Assembly (NCBI RefSeq): GCF_040546685.1
Contig: NZ_JBEPOH010000001.1
Coordinates: forward strand, 3,348,001-3,412,000
Source: Variovorax sp. OAS795
GTDB taxonomy: Bacteria > Pseudomonadota > Gammaproteobacteria > Burkholderiales > Burkholderiaceae_C
DNA length: 64,000 nt
Direction: 5' to 3'
Part shown: positions 44,879-53,963 of the stretch, one piece after another
How the letters are laid out: each line of letters starts with the position of its first letter
How positions within the stretch are numbered: the stretch's first letter is position 1
Notes under the pieces: generated by a model
Databases searched by the model: none
What the model saw: only the letters and a program-made list of their open reading frames with translations
Told to the model about the DNA's origin: nothing
Program-made: the position numbers and the translations under genes

Positions 44879-45511
44879 ATGAACGCCCCGTCCGACGTCG
44901 GCCTTCCGCGCCGCACCATTGCCGCGGCACTGGTTGCCGCGCCCGCACTCTGGCTGGGCGCCCGTGCGCAGCCCGCGCCGGCCCGCATCCCGACGCCTTC
45001 GCAGACCGAAGGGCCGTTCTATCCGGTCCGACTGCCGCAGGATGCCGACAACGACCTGCTGCGCAACGGCACGCTGGACTACCGCGGCGGCCAGCCCACC
45101 TGGATCGACGGCACGGTCACCGACCTGGATGGCAAGCCGCTGCGAGGCGCGCAGGTCGAGATCTGGCAATGCGATGAAAAGGGGCACTACCACCACCCCG
45201 GCGACGGGGACCGCGCCGACGCGGCCTTCCAGGGCTTCGGCCGCGTGGCGGTCGGCGCGGACGGCAGCTGGCGCTTTCGCACCATCCGGCCCGTGCCGTA
45301 CAGCGGCCGCACGCCGCACGTGCACGTCAAGGTGAAGCTCGGCACCCGCGAGCTGCTGACCACGCAACTCTACGTGGCCGGCGACCCGGGCAATGCACGC
45401 GACTACCTCTGGCGCAACCTTCCACCGGCCGCGAGGGACGCGGTGACCGTGCCTTTCGAGCGTGCAGCGGATGGATTGCAGGCGCGCTTTCCGATCGTCG
45501 TGGCCGCCTGA
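44879..45511 (+). CDS. Exported intradiol ring-cleavage dioxygenase
   Basis: 210 residues. Twin-arginine-like signal (RRTIAAALVAAPALWLGARA) then a protocatechuate 3,4-dioxygenase-like domain: TEGPFYPVRLPQD, VEIWQCDEKGHYHHPGD and TPHVHVKVKLG, which contain the Fe(III) Tyr and His ligands. Exported enzymes of this class exist but their substrates are mostly unknown. It lies beside the nag genes, yet gentisate is opened by extradiol-type gentisate dioxygenase, so it does not complete that pathway. Convergent with guaA. Confidence 0.87.
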   Translation: MNAPSDVGLPRRTIAAALVAAPALWLGARAQPAPARIPTPSQTEGPFYPVRLPQDADNDLLRNGTLDYRGGQPTWIDGTVTDLDGKPLRGAQVEIWQCDEKGHYHHPGDGDRADAAFQGFGRVAVGADGSWRFRTIRPVPYSGRTPHVHVKVKLGTRELLTTQLYVAGDPGNARDYLWRNLPPAARDAVTVPFERAADGLQARFPIVVAA

Positions 45512-45541
45512 GCGAGCCAAGCGGCAGGACGCGTCAAGCCG

Positions 45542-47191
45542 TCATTCCCACTCGATCGTCGCCGGCGGCTTGCTCGACACGTCGTAAGTCACACGATTGA
45601 TGCCGCGCACCTCATTGATGATGCGGCCCGACACCTTCTTGAGCAGCGCGTAGGGCAGCTCGGCCCAGTCGGCGGTCATGAAGTCGCTGGTCTGCACGGC
45701 GCGCAGTGCGACCACGTAGTCGTAGGTGCGGCCGTCGCCCATGACGCCCACGCTCTTCACCGGCAGGAACACGGTGAAGGCCTGGCTCGTGAGGTCGTAC
45801 CAGCTCTTGCCGGTGGCATCGTCCTTGAAGTTGCGCAGCTCCTCGATGAAGATCGCGTCGGCGCGGCGCAGCAGATCGGCGTATTCCTTCTTCACTTCGC
45901 CAAGGATGCGCACGCCCAGGCCCGGGCCGGGGAACGGATGGCGGTACACCATCTCGGGCGGCAGGCCGAGCGCCACGCCGAGCTCGCGCACTTCGTCCTT
46001 GAACAGGTCGCGCAGCGGCTCCAGCAACTTGAGGCCGAGCTGCTCGGGCAGGCCGCCCACGTTGTGGTGGCTCTTGATGGTCACGGCCTTCTTGCTCTTG
46101 GCACCGCCCGACTCGATGACGTCGGGGTAGATGGTGCCCTGTGCCAGGAAGGTTGCGCCCTTGACGGACGGCCGGCCGTCAACTCCGTTCTTGCCGCCAT
46201 CGCCTGCTGCCTTGAGCTTGGCGGCCTCCTGCTTGAACACGGTGACGAACTCGCCCCCGATGATCTTGCGCTTGGCTTCGGGCTCGCTCACGCCCGCGAG
46301 CTTGCCGAGGAACAGGTCGCTGGCGTCGACGCGGATGACCTTCGCGTGCAGCTTGCCCTCGAACATCTCCATGACCATGTCGCCTTCGTCCAGGCGCAAG
46401 AGGCCGTGGTCGACGAACACGCAGGTCAGCTGGTCGCCGATGGCGCGATGGATCAGCGCGGCCGCCACGCTCGAATCGACACCACCGGAGAGGCCGAGAA
46501 TGACTTCCTCGTCGCCCACCTGCTCGCGGATCTTCGCCACGGCTTCGGCGATGTGGTCGCGCATGACCCAGTCGGGCTTGGACTCGCAGATGCCCAGCAC
46601 GAAGCGCTCGATGATCGCCTTGCCCTGCACCGTGTGCGTCACCTCCGGGTGGAACTGCAGCGCGTAGTAGCGGCGCGCCTCGTCGGCCATGCCGGCGATG
46701 GGGCAGCTCTCGGTGCTCGCCATGAGCTTGAAGCCGGGCGGCAGCTCGGTGACCTTGTCGCCGTGGCTCATCCACACGTTGAGCATGCCGTGGCCTTCGG
46801 GCGTGGTGAAGTCGGCGATGTCCTTCAGCAGTGCGGTGTGGCCATGGGCGCGCACCGATGCAAAACCGAACTCGCGCTTGTGGCCGCCCTCGACCTTGCC
46901 GCCGAGCTGGTGCGCCATGGTCTGCATGCCGTAGCAGATGCCGAGCACGGGCACGCCCAGGTCGAACACCGCTTGCGGGGCCTTGTCCGTGGTCTCTTCG
47001 TACACGCTGGCATGGCTGCCCGAAAGGATCACACCCTTGAGGTGGCCGTCAGCCGCGTATTCGCGCACCCATTCGTCGGTCACGTCGCAGGGATGCACTT
47101 CGCTGAGCACGTGCGCCTCGCGCACACGCCGTGCGATGAGCTGCGTGACTTGCGAGCCGAAATCGAGGATGAGGATCTTGTCGTGTTGCAT
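45542..47191 (-). CDS. guaA: GMP synthase (glutamine-hydrolysing)
   Basis: 549 residues. Converts XMP to GMP. The class I amidotransferase domain has nucleophile Cys86 (GICYGMQ) and [10 protein letters not shown]. The ATP-pyrophosphatase loop is [10 protein letters not shown], and the C-terminal dimer domain ends PPATIEWE. A Lys/Gly-rich insertion at about 330-345 (DGGKNGVDG) is a little longer than in E. coli. It lies 14 bases downstream of the vapC stop, not directly behind guaB as in a compact guaBA operon. Confidence 0.97.
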   Translation of the reverse strand: MQHDKILILDFGSQVTQLIARRVREAHVLSEVHPCDVTDEWVREYAADGHLKGVILSGSHASVYEETTDKAPQAVFDLGVPVLGICYGMQTMAHQLGGKVEGGHKREFGFASVRAHGHTALLKDIADFTTPEGHGMLNVWMSHGDKVTELPPGFKLMASTESCPIAGMADEARRYYALQFHPEVTHTVQGKAIIERFVLGICESKPDWVMRDHIAEAVAKIREQVGDEEVILGLSGGVDSSVAAALIHRAIGDQLTCVFVDHGLLRLDEGDMVMEMFEGKLHAKVIRVDASDLFLGKLAGVSEPEAKRKIIGGEFVTVFKQEAAKLKAAGDGGKNGVDGRPSVKGATFLAQGTIYPDVIESGGAKSKKAVTIKSHHNVGGLPEQLGLKLLEPLRDLFKDEVRELGVALGLPPEMVYRHPFPGPGLGVRILGEVKKEYADLLRRADAIFIEELRNFKDDATGKSWYDLTSQAFTVFLPVKSVGVMGDGRTYDYVVALRAVQTSDFMTADWAELPYALLKKVSGRIINEVRGINRVTYDVSSKPPATIEWE

Positions 47192-47205
47192 GGAAGAAGA
47201 CTCGG

Positions 47206-47640
47206 TCAGAGCGTTGAAATGTCGAACAGCCTGACGCCCGCTTGCGGCGCAGCCTGGATGAGTTGCTCGTCGAAAGTGGCGAGCGGGAGATCGAGCGAGC
47301 GCGCCAGCCAGAGGTAGCCCGCATCGTAGACAGAGACGCCGGCGTCGATGGCGACGGCCAGCACAGCCTTGTGCTGTGCGGGCGCGAGTTCGTGAAGCTC
47401 CACGCGGTGGCGGATGGCGTCGAGCACGCTCCACAACCCTTCGACCGCCGGCGCGGGAATGCGGCCGCTGCGCACGCCGTTGGCAAGGATGTTCGCGCAC
47501 TCCCATTGCCACGCGCTGGGCGCCTGCGGCTCGACCTCGTCGCGGCGGATGGCGGCGTAGAGCTTGCGGGTGTGTTCGCTGGCCTGGTCGGGCAAGAGCC
47601 AGGCCGCGGTGACGGAAGCGTCCATGACGAAGGCCGTCAC
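47206..47640 (-). CDS. vapC: VapC-type PIN-domain toxin
   Basis: 144 residues. PIN ribonuclease with acidic Asp7 (VMDAS), Glu47 (WECAN), Asp106 (VYDAGY) and Asp124 (ATFDEQL). Expected to cut tRNA or rRNA when freed from its antitoxin. The ATG overlaps the vapB stop (ATGA). It sits between guaB and guaA. All active-site acids are present, so it should be functional. Confidence 0.92.
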   Translation of the reverse strand: MTAFVMDASVTAAWLLPDQASEHTRKLYAAIRRDEVEPQAPSAWQWECANILANGVRSGRIPAPAVEGLWSVLDAIRHRVELHELAPAQHKAVLAVAIDAGVSVYDAGYLWLARSLDLPLATFDEQLIQAAPQAGVRLFDISTL

Positions 47641-47885
47641 GATCGACGCCCTTCGCCGCGCAATGCGTGCACCGGGCGCCCGGGCCGGATGGAGGCGTGC
47701 AGCGCGTCGATCTGGCCGAGTTCGCGCGCGATCTGCTCATCGGTGATGACGGGCTTGCGCCGCACCGGCAGCATGCGCACGACTTCCTTGCCGTGGCGGG
47801 TGATGCGAACCTCCTCGCCCTTTTCGACCAGGTCGATGAGGGCGGAGAAGTTATTCTTGGCTTCGGCGATGCCGATGGATTGCAT
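47637..47885 (-). CDS. vapB: Phd/YefM-type antitoxin (VapB)
   Basis: 82 residues. [20 protein letters not shown] is the typical Phd/YefM DNA-binding N-terminus, followed by [18 protein letters not shown] and a basic C-terminal tail that would wrap the toxin. There is no clear ribosome site. It is probably autoregulated with VapC through TCTGGCCAGA operators just upstream. Confidence 0.9.
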   Translation of the reverse strand: MQSIGIAEAKNNFSALIDLVEKGEEVRITRHGKEVVRMLPVRRKPVITDEQIARELGQIDALHASIRPGRPVHALRGEGRRS

Positions 47886-47888
47886 TTG

Positions 47889-47955
47889 GGCCAGAAAATA
47901 TTGATCTGGCCAGATTCTAAACGGAATCTGGCCTCACTTTAACAATCTGGCCAGA
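47889..47955 (-). promoter_or_regulatory. vapBC promoter with repeated TCTGGCCAGA operators
   Basis: Two full palindromes TCTGGCCAGA (47905-47914 and 47946-47955) and two half sites (GGCCAGA 47889-47895, TCTGGCC 47927-47933) are spaced 19, 22 and 19 bp centre to centre. A minus-strand promoter fits among them: -35 TTAAAG (47937-47942), 17-base spacer, -10 TAGAAT (47914-47919). The sites overlap the spacer and -10, which fits repression by the VapBC complex. Confidence 0.8.
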
Positions 47956-47961
47956 ACAGCC

Positions 47962-49431
<1,470 letters not shown>

Positions 49432-49452
49432 GGGTGAAGCTCCAAAAGACGG

Positions 49453-49478
49453 ATTGTAGCGATGCTCGGTACTTACCC
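49453..49478 (-). promoter_or_regulatory. guaB promoter region with GGTACTTACCC element
   Basis: On the minus strand a good -10 TACAAT (49453-49458) lies 22 bases before the guaB ATG. No -35 is recognisable at 16-18 bases; instead the region holds GGGTAAGTACC (minus strand, 49468-49478). The same 11 bases occur in the bioA-udgX intergenic region (20215-20225). It may be a regulator site or an interspersed repeat. Confidence 0.5.
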
Positions 49479-49577
49479 GCCCCGCCAGGGCCTTCGGACG
49501 GCCGGTGCGTGCCGGCGAATGAGGCCGAACGTAGCCAATTTCCAACTCGAACCAGGCAAAAGCTCGCCCGGCCAGTG

Positions 49578-49604
49578 TTGCCAAACGTAAGGCAACGCTA
49601 AACT
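49578..49604 (+). promoter_or_regulatory. Predicted promoter of the DUF4124 gene
   Basis: TTGCCA (49578-49583) and TAAACT (49599-49604) with a 15-base spacer. Transcription would start at or next to the ATG at 49611, implying a leaderless message; no ribosome site is visible. The -35 lies within a GTTGCC-N8-GGCAAC dyad (49577-49596). Confidence 0.45.
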
Positions 49605-49610
49605 CGCTGC

Positions 49611-50126
49611 ATGAAATTTGCGCATTGGCTCGTACTGGGATGTGTTTGCCTGCTGCCGCTCTCGGCCAGCGCGCAATGGCAATGGATCGACAAGAACGGC
49701 AAGAAGGTCTTCAGCGACCAGGCGCCACCGCCGGACGTGCCCGAGAAGAACATCCTGCGCCGCTCCGGCACCCCGCCGCCGCGCGCCGGCTACACGCCGG
49801 CCCCTGCGGAAGCGGAGGCGGCCGAAGGCGCCAAGCCGCGCGAAGCGTCGGCTGCGCCCAAGCCCGCAGGTGTCGACAAGGAACTCGAGGAAAAGACCAG
49901 GAAGGCCCAGGCGGAAGAAAAAGCCAAGCAGGCCGCAGAGGCGGAGAAGAACGCCAAGATCAAGGCGGAGAACTGCGACCGCGCGCGCCAGGGCAAGGCA
50001 ACATTCGACAGCGGCATCCGCGTGGCCAAGGTCAACGCGAAGGGCGAGCGCGAAATCATGGACGATGCCGCGCGCGCCGCGGAGCAGAAACGCCTTCAAA
50101 CGATCATCGAAAGCGACTGCAAGTAA
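49611..50126 (+). CDS. DUF4124-domain secreted protein
   Basis: 171 residues. Signal peptide [23 protein letters not shown]4124 motif [20 protein letters not shown] at about 22-41, a proline-rich linker, then a highly charged helix/coiled coil of about 70 residues ([20 protein letters not shown]). Periplasmic. The family is common in betaproteobacteria and has no known function. Divergent from guaB. Confidence 0.88.
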   Translation: MKFAHWLVLGCVCLLPLSASAQWQWIDKNGKKVFSDQAPPPDVPEKNILRRSGTPPPRAGYTPAPAEAEAAEGAKPREASAAPKPAGVDKELEEKTRKAQAEEKAKQAAEAEKNAKIKAENCDRARQGKATFDSGIRVAKVNAKGEREIMDDAARAAEQKRLQTIIESDCK

Positions 50127-50143
50127 CCGCGGGGCGCGCCGGT

Positions 50144-50479
50144 TCAGTAGCCGGCCTTGCCGCCCTTTCGGCGATTCGCAAAAAGGCCGGTGCCGCGCGC
50201 GCCCTGGCGCTGGAAGCGCTCGCGGCGGGCCACCTTGGGATCGACGGCCAGCGGCCGGCACAGCTCCACGCGGTCGCCGTCTGCCAGCACCTGGTCCCAC
50301 CCGACTTCCCTGCCCCAGATTCCCGGGGTCATCGCCTGGCGCCAGTCCGGCCGCGGCAAGCGCTCTGCAAGGCCGCTGGCCAGAACGGCGTCGTCCACCG
50401 TGGCGCCGGCCGGCAGCTGGAGGATTTGCTCGAACACCTCGCGAGGCGCGGGCGAGCAGCTCAGCGTGACCTGGATCAT
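50144..50479 (-). CDS. rnfH: RnfH family ubiquitin-like protein
   Basis: 111 residues. MIQVTLSCSPAPREVFEQIL, GRKVGWDQ-like IWGREVGWDQVL, and DRVELCRPLAVDPKVARR are typical of the RnfH/UPF0125 (RatB) family with a beta-grasp fold. It follows ratA by 7 bases, the conserved ratA-rnfH pair. Its biochemical role is unknown. The C-terminus is basic and glycine-rich. Confidence 0.9.
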   Translation of the reverse strand: MIQVTLSCSPAPREVFEQILQLPAGATVDDAVLASGLAERLPRPDWRQAMTPGIWGREVGWDQVLADGDRVELCRPLAVDPKVARRERFQRQGARGTGLFANRRKGGKAGY

Positions 50480-50486
50480 CGATTCG

Positions 50487-50933
50487 TCAGGCCGTGCCGT
50501 AGACCTGCTCGGCGCGCTTGACGAAGGCCTCGACCAGGCTGGAGGCGACGGTGTCGAACACCGGTCCCACCAGGGCCTGCAGCGCGAAGTTGCTGAAGCC
50601 GTAGCTCATGTGCAGCTCGACGCGGCAGGCGCGCTCGCCGGGCTCGCCCACGGGCACGAATTTCCAGGTGCCGTCGAGGTTGGAGAACGGCCCGTCGACC
50701 AGCTTGAGATGCACTTCGCGCCCCGGCACGTGCGTGTTGCGGGTTGTGAAACTCTGGTGCAGGCCGGCAAAAGCCAGGCCCACTTCGGCGGTCATTCCGG
50801 CTTCGTCTTCCTCGATGACCCGGGACTTGTCGCACCAGGGCAAGAACTGCGGATATTTCTCCACATCGGTGACGAGCGCGTACATCTCTTCGGCGCTGTA
50901 CCAGATGAGGACGGACTTGTTGACGGTTTTCAT
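50487..50933 (-). CDS. ratA: RatA/Coq10-like START-domain protein
   Basis: 148 residues. MKTVNKSVLIWYSAEEMYALV, YPQFLPWCDKSRV and FSNFALQALVGPVFD mark the polyketide-cyclase/Coq10 family. E. coli RatA was reported as a ribosome-association toxin; homologues may instead carry quinones. Divergent from smpB with 62 bases between, a widely conserved layout (smpB / ratA-ratB). Confidence 0.91.
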   Translation of the reverse strand: MKTVNKSVLIWYSAEEMYALVTDVEKYPQFLPWCDKSRVIEEDEAGMTAEVGLAFAGLHQSFTTRNTHVPGREVHLKLVDGPFSNLDGTWKFVPVGEPGERACRVELHMSYGFSNFALQALVGPVFDTVASSLVEAFVKRAEQVYGTA

Positions 50934-50995
50934 AGAATCGGGACAGCGTGCGCGACGGATTGTATTGAAGCCATGCGCCCCCACCTTCCCGAGCC

Positions 50996-51472
50996 ATGGC
51001 CACCAAGAAACAAGATACCTCCTCCCGCATTGCCGACAACAAGAAGGCCGCGTACAACTATTTTTTCGAAGAACGCTTCGAAGCCGGCATCGTCCTCGAG
51101 GGCTGGGAAGTCAAGTCCCTGCGCGAAGGCAAGGTCCAGCTGACCGACGGCTACGTGGTGATCCGCGACGGCGAGCTGTTCGTCGTCGGCTTGCAGATCA
51201 ACCCGCTCAAGAGCGCGTCCACCCACGTCAACCCCGATTCCATCCGCACCAAGAAGCTGCTGCTGCACAAGGAGGAGATCCGGCGCCTGGTCGGCAAGGT
51301 CGAGCAGAAGGGCTACACGCTGGTGCCGCTCAACCTGCACTGGAAGGCCGGCAAGATCAAGCTCGAGATCGCACTCGCCAAGGGCAAGGCCGAGCACGAC
51401 AAGCGCGACACCATCAAGGACCGCGAAGGCAAGCGCGAGGTCGAGCGCGCAATGAAGAGCCGCAGCCGCTGA
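50996..51472 (+). CDS. smpB: SsrA-binding protein
   Basis: 158 residues. Binds tmRNA and brings it to stalled ribosomes. [34 protein letters not shown], and the basic C-terminal tail [13 protein letters not shown] are diagnostic. Divergent from ratA. A run of eight T at 51476-51483 follows the stop codon but lacks a convincing stem. Confidence 0.97.
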   Translation: MATKKQDTSSRIADNKKAAYNYFFEERFEAGIVLEGWEVKSLREGKVQLTDGYVVIRDGELFVVGLQINPLKSASTHVNPDSIRTKKLLLHKEEIRRLVGKVEQKGYTLVPLNLHWKAGKIKLEIALAKGKAEHDKRDTIKDREGKREVERAMKSRSR

Positions 51473-51566
51473 TTCTTTTTTTTGCGCGGCATGGAATAGA
51501 ACGCGCGCAGCAGGCGTTTGTGCGGTGTCATCGGATCGTCGGTGCCACCCAACCAGGAGTCCTTCC

Positions 51567-51947
51567 ATGTCGCCATTCCGCGCATCCTCCGCCGGCCTTG
51601 CCGCCGCGCTGCTGAGCAGCCTGCTCGCACTCCCTGCACTTGCCCAGCCCGAGCCCGCCGACGGCGCCCTTGTGGGCCCGACCGGCATGACGCTCTACAC
51701 CTTCGACAAGGACACCGCCGGCAGCGGCAAATCGGCCTGCAATGGCGGCTGCGCAACCAACTGGCCGCCCTTCATGGCCACCGACAGCGACAAGCCCGCG
51801 GGCGACTTCACCATCGTCACGCGCGACGACGGCAAGAAGCAATGGGCCGCCAAGGGCTGGCCGCTCTACTACTGGGCCAAGGACACGAAGCCCGGCGACA
51901 AGACCGGCGACGGCGTCGGCGGTGCCTGGAAAACCGCCAAGCCCTGA
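51567..51947 (+). CDS. Secreted COG4315-type repeat protein (paralog 1)
   Basis: 126 residues with a cleavable signal peptide ending LPALAQP, so periplasmic rather than lipid-anchored. Two repeats with the family motif Yx(FWY)xxD are seen: GMTLYTFDKDTAGSGKSACN and WPLYYWAKDTKPGDKTGDGV. AGGAG lies upstream of the ATG. It is followed by an ECF sigma factor 24 bases later, and a close paralog lies beyond the anti-sigma gene. The family has no proven function. Confidence 0.9.
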   Translation: MSPFRASSAGLAAALLSSLLALPALAQPEPADGALVGPTGMTLYTFDKDTAGSGKSACNGGCATNWPPFMATDSDKPAGDFTIVTRDDGKKQWAAKGWPLYYWAKDTKPGDKTGDGVGGAWKTAKP

Positions 51948-51971
51948 GCGCAGCCGCACTGCCAGCCTTCC

Positions 51972-52487
51972 GTGGACGCCCGCCTGCTTGCCGAACAGAT
52001 CCCGAGCTTGCGCCGCTATGCACGCGCGCTCACGGGCGATGCATGGGCGGCCGACGACCTGGTTCAGGACACGCTCGAGCGCGCATGCGGCAAGTGGCGT
52101 CTCTGGCATGTGGGCAGCGACCTGCGCGCGTGGCTCTTCACGGTCATGCACAACATCTTCGCGAGCCAGCGGCGGCGCGCGCCGCCTGCGCACAGTCTCG
52201 TCCCGCTGGACGACGTGGCGCATGAGTTGCACGGTGCCGCCGATCCGGGGCGGGACCTCGCAAGCGGCCTCGACCTGCAGCGCTGCCTCATGCAGCTGCC
52301 CGAAGAGCAGCGCGCCGTGCTGCTGCTGGTGTCGCTCGAAGACCTTTCGTATGCGGAGGTGGCCAAGGTGCTCGGCATTCCCGCCGGGACCGTGATGTCG
52401 CGCCTCTCGCGCGCCCGTGCGCGCCTGCACGACCTGATGGATGGCGCCGCTGCGCCGAGCCGCCCCGGCCTGCGCCGCCTCAAGTGA
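51972..52487 (+). CDS. ECF RNA polymerase sigma factor
   Basis: 171 residues from a GTG. Region 2 at about 8-75 (YARALTGDAWAADDLVQDTLERA) and region 4 at about 105-155 (LPEEQRAVLLLVSLEDLSYAEVAKVLGIPAGTVMSRLSRAR). Followed 6 bases later by its anti-sigma. The two COG4315 genes on either side are likely targets or effectors. Confidence 0.94.
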   Translation: MDARLLAEQIPSLRRYARALTGDAWAADDLVQDTLERACGKWRLWHVGSDLRAWLFTVMHNIFASQRRRAPPAHSLVPLDDVAHELHGAADPGRDLASGLDLQRCLMQLPEEQRAVLLLVSLEDLSYAEVAKVLGIPAGTVMSRLSRARARLHDLMDGAAAPSRPGLRRLK

Positions 52488-52493
52488 ACAACC

Positions 52494-53318
52494 ATGAATC
52501 GCCCTGCCCCGCCCCCTGCTGACGACGAGCTGCATGCCTTCGTCGATGGCCAGCTGGCACCGCACCGCCGGTCCGAAATCGAGGATGCCCTGGCCCGCGA
52601 CCCTTCGCTTGCCGAACGGGTCGCGGCCTGGCGCAGCCAGCGCGATGCCCTGCGCCGGCTCCATGGCGAACTGCTCGGCGAGCCGGTTCCGGCCCACCTG
52701 TTGGGCGCGCTCGATCGCAGCCAGCCCCGTGAAGCCCGGCAAGGCCGCTGGTCGCGCTGGGGCGGCATGGCGGCCGGTGTGCTGGTGGCCTTTGCCGCCG
52801 GCTGGCTCGGCAATGCCCAATGGTCGGCGCGGCACGCTGCGCCGGTCCCGCTGGCCAAGGCGCCGGCGATGCGCGAGTTCGTGCACGATGCCTCCGTGGC
52901 GCATGCGGTCTACGCGCCCGAGAAAAGACATCCGGTCGAAGTGGGCGCCACCGAGCAGCAGCATCTCGTGCAATGGCTCTCCAAACGGCTGGACAAGCCG
53001 CTCAAGGTGCCCGACCTGGCATCGATGGGCTACACGCTCGTCGGCGGCCGCCTGCTGCCTGGAGAGAGCGGCGCGCGCGCCCAGTTCATGTTCGAGGACA
53101 CGGCCGGAGAACGCGTGACGCTCTATATCGGCACCCTCGACGGCCGCACAGCCGCAGGGGCCGCCGCTTCGCGCGAAACAGCGTTCCGCTTTGCATCCGA
53201 GGGGCCGGTGCCCAGCTTCTACTGGGTGGACCAGGGCTTCGGCTATGCCGTGGCTGGCAAGCTGCCGCGCGACGTTTTGCTCAAACTGGCGACGCTTGCC
53301 TACCGCGATTTGTCCTGA
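52494..53318 (+). CDS. Membrane anti-sigma factor
   Basis: 274 residues. The N-terminal cytoplasmic anti-sigma domain (DELHAFVDGQLAPHRRSEIE) lacks the zinc motif HxxxCxxC, one transmembrane helix lies at about 90-107 (GGMAAGVLVAFAAGWLGN), and a periplasmic domain of about 165 residues follows (MGYTLVGGRLLPGESGARAQ). It would hold the ECF factor inactive until a periplasmic signal arrives. Partner of the sigma factor 6 bases upstream. Confidence 0.91.
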   Translation: MNRPAPPPADDELHAFVDGQLAPHRRSEIEDALARDPSLAERVAAWRSQRDALRRLHGELLGEPVPAHLLGALDRSQPREARQGRWSRWGGMAAGVLVAFAAGWLGNAQWSARHAAPVPLAKAPAMREFVHDASVAHAVYAPEKRHPVEVGATEQQHLVQWLSKRLDKPLKVPDLASMGYTLVGGRLLPGESGARAQFMFEDTAGERVTLYIGTLDGRTAAGAAASRETAFRFASEGPVPSFYWVDQGFGYAVAGKLPRDVLLKLATLAYRDLS

Positions 53319-53319
53319 G

Positions 53320-53338
53320 GCCGGCATAAACTGCCGGC
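53320..53338 (+). repeat. Hairpin between anti-sigma and the second COG4315 gene
   Basis: GCCGGC-ATAAACT-GCCGGC, a 6-bp GC stem with a seven-base loop two bases after the anti-sigma stop codon. There is no T-run. It may attenuate or process the transcript between the two genes. Confidence 0.45.
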
Positions 53339-53391
53339 TCGCGCAACCAACCCACTTGTTTACGCGAATTTTCAACTGAAGGAGAAACTGC

Positions 53392-53787
53392 ATGAAATTG
53401 CTCAGCGCCTCGATTCTCGCGGCGGCCTTGCTCGCCGGCTGCGGCGGCATGTCCAACAAGACGGCCAGCGCACCCGACACCCCCACCCGCACGGCCGACG
53501 GCGTGCTCGTCGGACCGAACGGCATGACGCTGTACACCTTCGCCCGCGATACCCCTGGCGCAGGCACCTCCGCGTGCAACGCCCAGTGCGCTGCCAACTG
53601 GCCGCCGCTCCCCGTGGCAGAAGCCGCCAAGCCCATGGGCGGCTACACCGTCATCGTGCGCGAAGACGGCAAGAAGCAGTGGGCCTACAAGGGCGCTCCG
53701 CTCTACTACTGGACGAAGGACGCCAAGCCCGGCGACAAGACCGGCGACGGCGTCTTGAACGGTGCCTGGAAAGTCGCGCGCCCCTGA
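53392..53787 (+). CDS. COG4315-type lipoprotein (paralog 2)
   Basis: 131 residues. Lipobox LLAGC with Cys20, so lipid-anchored. The mature domain is clearly paralogous to the gene at 51567: GMTLYTFARDTPGAGTSACN, CAANWPPLP, GKKQWAYKGAPLYYWTKDAK, with Yx(FWY)xxD motifs. GAAGGAG lies before the ATG. A strong terminator follows. It lies 73 bases after the anti-sigma gene. Confidence 0.92.
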   Translation: MKLLSASILAAALLAGCGGMSNKTASAPDTPTRTADGVLVGPNGMTLYTFARDTPGAGTSACNAQCAANWPPLPVAEAAKPMGGYTVIVREDGKKQWAYKGAPLYYWTKDAKPGDKTGDGVLNGAWKVARP

Positions 53788-53808
53788 TCGCGCGGTCTCA
53801 TGATCGTG

Positions 53809-53838
53809 AAGGCCCCGGCGTCTGTCGGGGCCTTTTTT
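53809..53838 (+). terminator. Rho-independent terminator of the ECF locus
   Basis: AAGGCCCCG, an eight-base loop, then CGGGGCCTT, an exact 9-bp stem followed directly by TTTT and more T after one C. It is 22 bases past the stop codon of the second COG4315 gene, and is the clearest intrinsic terminator in the window. Confidence 0.9.
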
Positions 53839-53963
53839 CTTTTTTGCTTTCCCCTGCATACCGCGGCAACTGACGCGCGTTTGTGCGCCTTAGTTCGCGC
53901 CGCGCTGCGTCGCCTCGGCCATCGCAGCGCGTGGGCCGGACCCGCGCACGGCAGAATTTCCGC

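Noticed and set aside
51473..51490. Run of eight T after smpB as a terminator
   Set aside because: No convincing GC stem directly before the run; left out as a terminator.
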